A DNA stretch of 5,409 nt from Muribaculaceae bacterium (GTDB lineage: Bacteria > Bacteroidota > Bacteroidia > Bacteroidales > Muribaculaceae): the NCBI GenBank assembly GCA_016287065.1, contig JAEEVB010000165.1, positions 1 through 5,409 of the forward strand, read 5' to 3'. Both the position numbers and the translations under genes were made by a program. Shown here one piece after another: positions 1 through 5,409 of this stretch. The notes beneath the pieces are model-generated. The model was not told the origin of the DNA. It ran no database searches and saw nothing but the letters and a program-made list of their open reading frames with translations. Position 1 is the first letter of the stretch, and every line of letters begins with the position of its first letter.

Positions 1-376
1 CCTGAAACTTAACCGTTACCGGCAAGGTATACCACACACTCACAGGAGTTCCATTTTGCCGAGCGGGGATAAATCGTGGCAGTTGCTTGACAGTATTGAC
101 AACAATGGAGTCTATCAAAGGGTTGGAAGACCTAGCTACTTTTGTTTCACCCACTTCGCCTGTTTGGGTGACGACAAATTGCACAATGGTTTTGAAATTA
201 CCTTCAAATTCATATTCGGGTGGAAACTCAAGATGCTGGCTGAGATATTTCATCAGCGCAGCCTCGCCACCGGGGAATTGGGCCATTTCCGTCGTCAGCA
301 AAATCTCGTCTTGTGCCACGGCAACAATTGAGAACATCGCCATAACACTCATCAATAATACTCTAATCCGTCTCAT
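1..376 (-). CDS. Secreted TonB C-terminal-domain protein (partial, 3' end beyond window)
   Basis: Reading the minus strand from the ATG at 376-374 gives 125 codons open to the window edge. Residues 1-21 are basic and then hydrophobic and end in AVA before QDE, a convincing type I signal peptide. The rest matches the TonB C-terminal domain as found in Bacteroidetes: FPGGEAAL at 34-41, a beta strand with FVVTQTGEV at 67-75, the VxRSSNPLID segment at 80-89, and a QNGTPVSVWYTLPV strand at 107-120. Members of this family normally stop a few residues after this last strand, so only a short tail should be missing. In true TonB this domain contacts TonB-dependent outer-membrane receptors. Here there is no proline-rich periplasm-spanning linker and probably no lasting membrane anchor, so a soluble periplasmic role is more likely than classical energy transduction. 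It lies 40 bp downstream of the ridA-family gene on the same strand and is probably co-transcribed with it. The family assignment is firm; the function is unknown. Confidence 0.85.
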   Translation of the reverse strand, partial: MRRIRVLLMSVMAMFSIVAVAQDEILLTTEMAQFPGGEAALMKYLSQHLEFPPEYEFEGNFKTIVQFVVTQTGEVGETKVARSSNPLIDSIVVNTVKQLPRFIPARQNGTPVSVWYTLPVTVKFQ

Positions 377-416
377 CTTTTGAAGTTTTTTACAAGTTGA
401 TAAAAATTGGGGTGTT

Positions 417-794
417 TTATCCCACGGCAATCATTTCGATCTCGACCAGGGCGCCCTTGGGCAGGTCGCGCACAGCAAAGGCCGAGCGGGCGGGGAAAGG
501 CTGCTCAAAGAACTCGGCATAGACCTCGTTCATCGGGCCGAAATTGGCAATGTCGGAGAGCAGCACAGTGGTCTTCACCACATTGCACAGGTCAAGACCT
601 GCCGACTTGAGAATAGCTTGTGCATTAAGTAGCGACTGGCGAGTCTGTTCCTTAATGCCACCCTCGGGGAAAGCACCTGTAGCAGGGTCGATGGGCAACT
701 GGCCCGAAAGGAAAATCATGCCGTTGGCTTCAATGCCTTGGCTGTAAGGTCCGATAGCCGCTGGGGCGTTGCTTGTGTTCAGTACGTTTTTCAT
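417..794 (-). CDS. ridA: RidA family reactive enamine/imine deaminase (YjgF/UK114)
   Basis: This 125-residue protein is the usual length for RidA, a cytosolic trimer that hydrolyses reactive enamine/imine intermediates such as 2-aminoacrylate (released by PLP enzymes like threonine/serine dehydratase) to ketoacids and ammonia. Hallmarks are visible in order: NAPAAIGPYSQG at 9-20 with Tyr17, FLSGQLP at 28-34 with Ser30, VVKTTVLLSD at 72-81, PARSAF at 101-106 with the substrate-carboxylate-binding Arg103, and VEIEMIAVG at 117-125 with Glu118. These match Tyr17, Ser30, Arg105 and Glu120 of E. coli RidA, so an active deaminase is expected. The E. coli Cys107 position is alanine here, which is tolerated in the family. 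The ATG at 794 gives the standard N-terminus, and no Shine-Dalgarno is seen, as is normal for Bacteroidetes. It is divergent from umuD and leads a probable two-gene unit with the TonB-domain gene. Its 3' half is visibly richer in G+C than the rest of the window, through third-position choice. Confidence 0.95.
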   Translation of the reverse strand: MKNVLNTSNAPAAIGPYSQGIEANGMIFLSGQLPIDPATGAFPEGGIKEQTRQSLLNAQAILKSAGLDLCNVVKTTVLLSDIANFGPMNEVYAEFFEQPFPARSAFAVRDLPKGALVEIEMIAVG

Positions 795-830
795 CTTTTA
801 TAATGGTTTTTAGGGGTTAATATTTTTCTA

Positions 831-862
831 CAAAATTAGTGATTATTTTTGTATCACCCAAC
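831..862 (-). promoter_or_regulatory. Predicted Bacteroidetes-type promoter for ridA
   Basis: On the minus strand a TAATTTTG box (838-831) matches the -7 consensus TAnnTTTG exactly. A GTTG (862-859) lies 20 bases upstream as a three-of-four match to the -33 TTTG element. Transcription would start around 823-826, giving a leader of about 30 bases before the ATG at 794. The consensus is established for Bacteroides; its use here is inferred. Confidence 0.55.
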
Positions 863-889
863 ATTAAATCCACTCTCTTTTCAAAACGC

Positions 890-928
890 ACAAATTGAAG
901 CTTAAGATAAATACAATTTATATTTGTA
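890..928. promoter_or_regulatory. Candidate operator: repeated ACAA-type half-sites upstream of umuD
   Basis: Three related half-sites cluster here: ACAAATTG at 890-897, ACAATTT at 913-919, and ATTTGT at 922-927, which is the reverse complement of ACAAAT. They form overlapping inverted repeats: TACAA (912-916) with TTGTA (924-928) in a 17-bp frame, ACAAAT (890-895) with ATTTGT (922-927), and AAATTG (892-897) with CAATTT (914-919). They overlap the -33 and -7 elements of both umuD promoters, where a repressor would act. It is not the E. coli CTGT-N8-ACAG or Bacillus GAAC-N4-GTTC SOS box. AT-rich DNA produces such repeats by chance, so this is a candidate only. Confidence 0.35.
894..926 (+). 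promoter_or_regulatory. Predicted distal promoter for umuDC
   Basis: ATTG (894-897), a partial match to the -33 TTTG element, is followed after 21 bases by TATATTTG (919-926), an exact TAnnTTTG -7 box. It would start transcription near 931-934 and give a leader of about 27 bases before the umuD ATG. It is the alternative to the proximal promoter, whose -33 element overlaps this -7 box. Confidence 0.4.
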
Positions 929-954
929 AAAGCCCCTATTTTTTTCTAACTTTG
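923..954 (+). promoter_or_regulatory. Predicted proximal promoter for umuDC (near-leaderless)
   Basis: TTTG (923-926) and TAACTTTG (947-954) are exact matches to the Bacteroidetes -33 and -7 elements, separated by 20 bases. This is the best promoter match in the window. The -7 box ends only five bases before the umuD ATG at 960, so the transcript should start at about 957-960 with essentially no 5' leader. No other start codon for umuD is available downstream that would keep the cleavage site. Confidence 0.6.
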
Positions 955-959
955 CTAAC

Positions 960-1382
960 ATGAACGAACTTGAAATTAATGCTATAGAACAAGATTCAAT
1001 CTCGCTGCAATTCTTTGACAGCCAGATTCAAGCAGGCTTCCCCAGTCCTGCTCAGGGGAGTTTTGGCGACACCATTGACCTGAACGATGAACTCATCTCT
1101 AACCCAGAAGCAACCTTTTGCGCTCGCGTGATAGGCAACTCGATGATCGATTCAGGCATTAACGAGGGCGACCTTCTGCTCATCGACCGCTCACTTACCC
1201 CTCACGACGGCTGCATTGCTGTGTGTTTCATCGATGGTGAGTTCACTGTGAAACGTGTGTCGATTCGCCCCGATGGCATCTACCTTGTACCAGCCAACAA
1301 GCGCTATCCCGAACTACATGTCAATGGCGACAACAATTTCCAGATTTGGGGTGTGGTGTCGCACATCATCAAGAAACTTTAG
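960..1382 (+). CDS. umuD: UmuD-like self-cleaving S24 peptidase, DNA polymerase V accessory subunit
   Basis: This 140-residue protein has the size and layout of UmuD: a short N-terminal arm and a LexA/S24 peptidase domain, with no helix-turn-helix, so it is not LexA itself. The autocleavage site is Ala25-Gly26 within QAGFPSPA (24-31), matching Cys24-Gly25 of E. coli UmuD. The catalytic dyad is Ser61 in GNSMIDSGI (59-67) and Lys98 in FTVKRV (95-100), matching Ser60 and Lys97. In the known system RecA nucleoprotein filaments stimulate self-cleavage to UmuD', and a UmuD' dimer joins UmuC to form the translesion polymerase Pol V. The partner umuC starts 17 bp downstream, so the two are co-transcribed. 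The ATG at 960 is the only start that keeps the arm and gives normal length. It sits directly behind a -7 box with no ribosome binding site. Confidence 0.95.
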   Translation: MNELEINAIEQDSISLQFFDSQIQAGFPSPAQGSFGDTIDLNDELISNPEATFCARVIGNSMIDSGINEGDLLLIDRSLTPHDGCIAVCFIDGEFTVKRVSIRPDGIYLVPANKRYPELHVNGDNNFQIWGVVSHIIKKL

Positions 1383-1399
1383 CTAATAGTCTATATCTG

Positions 1400-2707
1400 A
1401 TGTATTGCCTTGCCGACTGCAACAATTTCTTCGTGTCGTGTGAGCGACTCTACGACCCCACACTCAACGGTAAGCCCGTGGTCGTGCTGTCCAACAACGA
1501 TGGTTGTGTCATTGCCCGCAGCAATGAAGCCAAGGCGATGGGAATCCCTATGGGCTGTCCGGCTTTTCAAATCAAGAAACACATTGGCCTAGCCAACCTG
1601 AACGATGTGGTGCAACTCTCGGCACGGCACACGCTCTATCACGACATATCGTTGCGCATCATGTCGCTACTAGGCAGATCATGTGAGCGACTTGAAGTAT
1701 ACTCGGTCGACGAGGCCTTCTTTCAGGCACCCTTCAACAATCCTGCTCATGACGAGCACTTCTTGCACGAACTTGTGCAAAAGATATATAAATATGTGGG
1801 AATTCCTGTGAGCATTGGATATGCACCCACTCGCACCCTTGCCAAGATAGCCAGCCACATTGCCAAGAAGAATCCTGGCACTACTCGTGGCGTGTATGGA
1901 CTCTCCGACGACAGCCTGATTGCCTCGGCACTCGAGAAGACGGCCATCGAAGATGTGTGGGGTATTGGCCGACGTCTCACTGAAGCCCTGCACAACCGCG
2001 GTGTGGCTACCGCTGCACAATTTGTTCAGTACCCCACCTCGCTCATCCGTTCGCTCTTCAATATTACCGTAGCACACACCCATGCCGAGCTGAAAGGCAT
2101 TGACTGCACAGCAGCCAGTCCAGTCACGATTGCCCACAAGAGCATCATGAACTCACGCACCTTTGGTGGCCTCATCACTAGCCGCAAAGAGGTTCAGGCG
2201 GCCATTGTTCACTTTGCCGAGCATTGCTCACGACAACTGCGAAGTGAAGGATCGGTGGCAGGCACAGTGATGGTGTATGTGCGCGGTGACCGCTATCGTG
2301 AAGATCTTCCTTTCTACTCCAACTCATGTCAGCTGAATCTGGCTACCCCATCATCGAGCTCTCTCACCATCGTGCACTATGCTCTTCAGGCTTTTGCCTG
2401 CATCTTCAAAGAGGGTTATGGCTATAGGAAAGCGGGAGTGATGCTGCTCAACATACAGCCCGCCAAATCAATACAAATGAATCTGTTTGACAAGGAAGAT
2501 CACAACAAGCAGAACAGGCTTATGCAAGCTATCGACCGCATCAACAACCGATATTCAACACAAGCCATCAATCTTGCATCTACAAGTGCTACGGGTGAAT
2601 GGAAACCACGACAAAAACACTTGAACCAATCGGCCCAGAGTTCCTTACACATTTATTCGGGGATGGTGGTCTCCAATAAAAAAAACAAGAAAAATTTGTC
2701 TGAATGA
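1400..2707 (+). CDS. umuC: UmuC, catalytic subunit of error-prone DNA polymerase V (Y family)
   Basis: The 435-residue product is close in length to E. coli UmuC (422). The ATG at 1400 is chosen because it gives the canonical MYCLADCNNFFVSCERLYDP N-terminus; an in-frame ATG at 1346 would overlap umuD and add 18 unrelated residues. Palm carboxylates are Asp6 and the SVDE motif at 102-105 (Asp104, Glu105). Phe11 sits at the steric-gate position, which is Tyr11 in E. coli. Finger residues follow (LSNNDGCVIARSNEAK), then GIPVSIGYAPTRTLAKIASH from about 134, a helix-hairpin-helix with VWGIGRRLTEAL, and the little-finger domain. QMNLF at 359-363 is the beta-clamp-binding motif, at nearly the same place as in E. 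coli. Residues 375-408 fit DUF4113, with AIDRINNRY and Trp401. The last residues are lysine-rich and depart from the usual ending. With UmuD' it copies past DNA lesions at the cost of mutation. Confidence 0.96.
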   Translation: MYCLADCNNFFVSCERLYDPTLNGKPVVVLSNNDGCVIARSNEAKAMGIPMGCPAFQIKKHIGLANLNDVVQLSARHTLYHDISLRIMSLLGRSCERLEVYSVDEAFFQAPFNNPAHDEHFLHELVQKIYKYVGIPVSIGYAPTRTLAKIASHIAKKNPGTTRGVYGLSDDSLIASALEKTAIEDVWGIGRRLTEALHNRGVATAAQFVQYPTSLIRSLFNITVAHTHAELKGIDCTAASPVTIAHKSIMNSRTFGGLITSRKEVQAAIVHFAEHCSRQLRSEGSVAGTVMVYVRGDRYREDLPFYSNSCQLNLATPSSSSLTIVHYALQAFACIFKEGYGYRKAGVMLLNIQPAKSIQMNLFDKEDHNKQNRLMQAIDRINNRYSTQAINLASTSATGEWKPRQKHLNQSAQSSLHIYSGMVVSNKKNKKNLSE

Positions 2708-2750
2708 TAAATAATCATTAAATTAGCAGTGACATTTGCAGAAATGTATT

Positions 2751-2798
2751 ACCGTGATTAACACGCACATGTATATGTGCCTGTTATTGCGGTTTTTT
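2751..2798 (+). terminator. Intrinsic terminator of umuDC
   Basis: A long imperfect hairpin is followed directly by six T residues (2793-2798). The stem pairs ACCG (2751-2754) with CGGT (2790-2793), ATTAACA (2757-2763) with TGTTATT (2782-2788) with one T-T mismatch, and GCACAT (2765-2770) with ATGTGC (2775-2780) around a GTAT loop. A C-C mismatch and a small internal loop separate the segments. It lies 43 bases after the umuC stop and isolates umuDC from the downstream operon. Confidence 0.8.
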
Positions 2799-2825
2799 AT
2801 TACTGAAGCTACAAATCTACATTTA
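2796..2825 (+). promoter_or_regulatory. Weak candidate promoter for the PD40-amidase operon
   Basis: TACATTTA (2818-2825) matches the -7 consensus TAnnTTTG at all but the last base. TTTA (2796-2799), 18 bases upstream, is a three-of-four match to the -33 element and overlaps the terminator T-run. A start near 2830 would leave a leader of about 28 A/T-rich bases before the ATG at 2858. This is the best match in the gap, but it is not strong. Confidence 0.25.
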
Positions 2826-2857
2826 TATTAACATATTAATCATCAACCAACTACAAC

Positions 2858-3703
2858 ATGAAAAAAAGCTTACTGTTAGCTGCCGCTTTCATGTGCACTT
2901 GCGGAAGCCTTTTGGCACAACCTAAGTCATTTGGCAATCCTCAACTGCTCATCAAGGCTGGCCATGGCCTGATGGCACCAACCTGGTCGCCCGACGGCTC
3001 CAAAATTGCTGTTACCGGTGACAACTACATCGGTATTTATGTTGCTGATGCCGATGGCTCCAACCTGAAACAGGTATCGGAGGCACTTGGTGCCGGTTAC
3101 AAAATGAGCTGGAGCGATGCCAAGAGCATCACCTCTACCCCCTACACCATGGTCGACAACCGACGCATGACTCGCATCGAGAATGTGAATGTGCAAACAA
3201 AAGCCGTAACTGAAGTTGCTCCCGTGATGCGAAACTTCAAGCCATCTCAAGCAGTCAAAAACGCTCCGACGGCATTAAAGATCATGCTCGATGATCCCTC
3301 CCACGCAACCAGCCTTATCGCAAGTCTCAATGATTATGCTGGCAAGATGGTATTGAACCCGGCACTCTCGCCCGATGGCAGCAAGATTGCTTTCCAGATT
3401 GTGAGCAATGGTCTCTTTGTGTGCAATGCCGATGGGTCCAACCTCGTTTCTCTCGGTAAAGGCTCCCATCCTTCATGGTTGCCCGACAACGTGAATGTGA
3501 TGGTGACTCGCATTGAGGACAATGGTGATGTATTCACCAAGTCCGATATCTACTGTGTTAATACAAGCAACGGTTCGGCTGTGAATATCACGCCCAACAC
3601 ACAAGCAATTCCTGTAACCATTGCTGTATCTCCCGATGGCAAGAAGGTAGCGTTCGACAACGATACCGATGGCTGTATTTATGTTATTGACTTAAAATAC
3701 TGA
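2858..3703 (+). CDS. Secreted PD40 (WD40-like/TolB-type) beta-propeller protein
   Basis: This 281-residue protein begins with a clear signal peptide (MKKSLLLAAAFMC..., cleavage likely LLA20|Q21). Its cysteines at 13 and 15 lack a lipobox context, so it is predicted soluble and periplasmic or secreted. PD40 repeats are recognisable at about 41-74 (WSPDGSKIAV ... ADGSNLKQVS), 168-200 (LSPDGSKIAF ... ADGSNLVSLG), 205-245 (a diverged copy starting PSWLPDN) and 254-281 (VSPDGKKVAF ... IYVIDLKY). Another worn repeat probably lies at 81-120 (YKMSWSDAKSITS). ADGSNL occurs word for word in two blades, a sign of internal duplication. Such propellers, TolB being the best known, bind proteins or peptides and are usually not enzymes. 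No catalytic residues are recognised. The start is the only Met before the signal peptide. The amidase gene follows after 7 bp, so a partner role in cell-wall processing is suggested by context only. The length is short for a six- or seven-bladed propeller; about five blades can be counted. Confidence 0.8.
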   Translation: MKKSLLLAAAFMCTCGSLLAQPKSFGNPQLLIKAGHGLMAPTWSPDGSKIAVTGDNYIGIYVADADGSNLKQVSEALGAGYKMSWSDAKSITSTPYTMVDNRRMTRIENVNVQTKAVTEVAPVMRNFKPSQAVKNAPTALKIMLDDPSHATSLIASLNDYAGKMVLNPALSPDGSKIAFQIVSNGLFVCNADGSNLVSLGKGSHPSWLPDNVNVMVTRIEDNGDVFTKSDIYCVNTSNGSAVNITPNTQAIPVTIAVSPDGKKVAFDNDTDGCIYVIDLKY

Positions 3704-3710
3704 TGAAATC

Positions 3711-5396
3711 ATGAAAAATCTGTCGAAATATATCATCATTGCGGCACTGGGGTGCATGGCAATGGGAGCTAATGCTCAAGAAAAACAGGATTGGGGTGAT
3801 TTCAAACTGTGGATCGACCCAGGTCACTCTGGACGTGAGAACACCGGTCTCTTTGGCTATTCTGAAGCACAAAAAGTGTTGCGTGTGGGTCTCGCAACGC
3901 GTGAGTTCCTTTATCGCTTCACAACTGCCGATGAAAATACTATTCACATGACTCGTGACGATGACCAGGACAACGTGAGCCTTGAAGAGCGTTCTGACAT
4001 GGCTAATGCCTGGGGAGCCGACTTCTTCTATTCAATTCACTCCGATGCCGGCGGTGGCCAGAACACCACCCTGTTTTTGTTTGGAGGTTGGAAGCTGAAC
4101 GGTCAATACATAGAGAAAACGCCTCATGGCGGCAAGCGCTATGGCGATATTCTCTGTCCTAACCTCACAGGTGTGATGTATAACACTGGCACTCGAGGCA
4201 ACTACTACGACCGCGTTTATTATAATGGTGACGTAGATACCCATGCAAATCAATATCCCTACCTCTCTGTCAACCGCCGTACCAATATGGCTTCACTCCT
4301 TAGCGAAGGTGGTTTCCACACCCACCCTGTGCAACAAGGCTTGAACATCAACGAGAGTTACAAACGCCTTGAAGCTTTTGGCACATTCCGTTCCATTCTG
4401 GAATATCGCGGAATCGAAAGGCCCGACCTTGTGATGCTTGCAGGTGTAGTCACTAATAGTGAAAACGGTCAAGGTATCGATGGTGTTACGGTAACCGTCA
4501 ATGGAGAGACGGTAGTCACTGACAGCTATGAGTCAATTTTCCACAACTATGTGACCCATGATGGCATTGTTCATAATGGTTTCTTCCTGTTCGAAGACCT
4601 AGAACCAGGGCAGCAATATGAAGTAACCTATTCATGTCCTGGTTACACCAGCGCTACCAGGACAGTGACTATGCAAAGCGATTCACAAGGACTTTCAGGC
4701 GATAATGTGACCTGGGCTAACGTCCAACTGACTAACACAGCTCCTGCAACCATTACAGGCAACAGCGTGTATAACCCCGATGCTGTGAACAAGCGCGACG
4801 ATATCGTGCTCACCTTCTCTCGCAATATGGACCGTGCAAGTGTGGAGCAGGCCTTTAGCATCAACCACAACGGCCATGTCACTCTCTCTTGGGATAATGA
4901 CTACACATTGCGCATCAACATCAACCAACTCCTTGAGGACATGGACTACATCATCACCATCGATGGCACCATTGCCAAAAACAGTGAGACCGGCCAGTTC
5001 CTTGATGGCGATGGTGACGGCACCGAGGGCGGCAATTATGTGTTTGCTTTCGTTACTATTCCACCCGATGTTGAGGCTCCTTACATCGTGAACACTACTC
5101 CCACCGAAAACGAAACGATGAAGTACACCTTGCGTCCTGTCATCCGTGTCGAGTTCAATGAAGAACTTGATTGGAATGAGGACAATGCCGTAGATGCTAT
5201 CACACTTGTGGATGCTGACGGAAACAGCTATGAGGGAACGCTATCACACGCAGTTGTCCGTCACGCCTCTGTGCTACATCTCTATCTTAATCAAGACATT
5301 CCACGCGACAAGTGCTTCAAGGTTTCAGTAAAGGGCGGTTTTGCCGACCTTGCGGGTAACTTGAGCGAACCTAAAACCTTCAAGGTCCTCTCCTAG
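3711..5396 (+). CDS. Secreted N-acetylmuramoyl-L-alanine amidase (Amidase_3) with C-terminal Ig-like modules
   Basis: The 561-residue protein starts with a signal peptide (residues 1-22, ending ANA|QEK). Residues 31-233 form an Amidase_3 zinc hydrolase, which cuts the bond between N-acetylmuramate and L-alanine in peptidoglycan. Putative zinc ligands are His39 in WIDPGHSG, Glu52 in GYSEAQK and His110 in YSIHSDA. The catalytic Glu199 lies in LLSEGGF, and LEERSDMAN at 91-99 is the usual helix motif. All key residues are kept, so activity is likely. About 240-340 resembles a carboxypeptidase regulatory-like beta sandwich (VMLAGVVTNS ... LEPGQQYEVTYSCPGYT). About 345-450 is an SbsA-type Ig-like domain with a calcium-loop-like LDGDGDGTEGG at 431-441. 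About 455-561 is a second such domain (EAPYIVNTTPTENETM ... GFADLAGN). The start at 3711 is preferred because the ATG at 3703 meets a stop after three codons. No sorting signal is evident at the C-terminus, which ends with a complete domain. It is co-transcribed with the PD40 gene. Roles could include daughter-cell separation, wall turnover or attack on foreign walls. Confidence 0.88.
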   Translation: MKNLSKYIIIAALGCMAMGANAQEKQDWGDFKLWIDPGHSGRENTGLFGYSEAQKVLRVGLATREFLYRFTTADENTIHMTRDDDQDNVSLEERSDMANAWGADFFYSIHSDAGGGQNTTLFLFGGWKLNGQYIEKTPHGGKRYGDILCPNLTGVMYNTGTRGNYYDRVYYNGDVDTHANQYPYLSVNRRTNMASLLSEGGFHTHPVQQGLNINESYKRLEAFGTFRSILEYRGIERPDLVMLAGVVTNSENGQGIDGVTVTVNGETVVTDSYESIFHNYVTHDGIVHNGFFLFEDLEPGQQYEVTYSCPGYTSATRTVTMQSDSQGLSGDNVTWANVQLTNTAPATITGNSVYNPDAVNKRDDIVLTFSRNMDRASVEQAFSINHNGHVTLSWDNDYTLRININQLLEDMDYIITIDGTIAKNSETGQFLDGDGDGTEGGNYVFAFVTIPPDVEAPYIVNTTPTENETMKYTLRPVIRVEFNEELDWNEDNAVDAITLVDADGNSYEGTLSHAVVRHASVLHLYLNQDIPRDKCFKVSVKGGFADLAGNLSEPKTFKVLS

Positions 5397-5409
5397 TACC
5401 GCACTGAAA

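Noticed and set aside
56..383. Two overlapping plus-strand frames at the left end
   Set aside because: They are antisense to the TonB C-terminal-domain gene, whose minus-strand product has a signal peptide and full domain motifs.
407..747. Plus-strand reading frames across the ridA region
   Set aside because: They are shadows of the G+C-rich ridA gene. Their Arg/Ser/Pro-rich sequence resembles no protein family, whereas the minus-strand product matches RidA throughout.
1346..1399. Upstream in-frame ATG for umuC at 1346
   Set aside because: It overlaps the end of umuD and adds 18 residues unrelated to the family. The ATG at 1400 gives the canonical UmuC N-terminus with Asp6 and residue 11 in register with E. 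coli UmuC.
1679..2137. 152-codon minus-strand reading frame within umuC
   Set aside because: It lies entirely opposite a well-supported umuC, has no recognisable family or promoter, and its composition is that of an antisense shadow.
2765..2780. Perfect palindrome GCACATGTATATGTGC as a regulator binding site
   Set aside because: It forms the tip of a longer hairpin that ends in a T-run just after umuC, so a terminator explains it better than an operator.
2992..3660. Repeated DNA words such as gccgatggctccaacctg as a nucleotide repeat element
   Set aside because: The copies fall in the same frame on the SPDG and ADGSNL motifs of successive PD40 blades, so they reflect protein repeat structure and not a mobile or CRISPR-like repeat.
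3703..3714. ATG at 3703 overlapping the PD40 stop codon as an amidase start
   Set aside because: It reads ATG AAA TCA TGA and stops at once, and it is out of frame with the amidase. The start at 3711 gives a clean signal peptide.

Overview
The window reads as a Bacteroidales chromosome segment. Intergenic DNA is AT-rich, start codons lack Shine-Dalgarno sequences, promoters fit the Bacteroidetes pattern (TTTG near -33, TAnnTTTG near -7), and the protein types (short secreted TonB C-terminal-domain proteins, UmuC with a DUF4113 tail, PD40 propellers) are typical of the group. Prevotellaceae or Muribaculaceae would fit, but genus cannot be decided from this sequence. No tRNA, rRNA, CRISPR array or insertion sequence was seen.

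Layout. Positions 1-794 hold two minus-strand genes: a RidA-family enamine/imine deaminase (417-794) followed, 40 bp downstream, by a secreted TonB C-terminal-domain protein (1-376) that runs off the left edge. A divergent control region (795-959) separates them from the plus-strand umuD-umuC pair (960-1382 and 1400-2707), which encodes a complete error-prone DNA polymerase V system with cleavage site, catalytic dyad, polymerase carboxylates and beta-clamp motif all visible. A strong intrinsic terminator (2751-2798) closes that operon. A second plus-strand operon follows: a secreted PD40 beta-propeller protein (2858-3703) and, 7 bp later, a secreted N-acetylmuramoyl-L-alanine amidase with three C-terminal Ig-like/beta-sandwich modules (3711-5396).

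How the genes relate. umuDC is a stress mutagenesis module. Its promoter region carries overlapping promoters, repeated ACAA-type half-sites, and a -7 box so close to the ATG that the mRNA is probably leaderless. The PD40-amidase pair looks like a cell-envelope module: both products have signal peptides and they are almost certainly co-transcribed, so a propeller that recruits or regulates a peptidoglycan amidase is a reasonable but unproven idea. The ridA-tonB-like pair looks like ordinary housekeeping. Most of the window is conventional. The points that merit a second look are the umuD control region and the PD40-amidase pairing.
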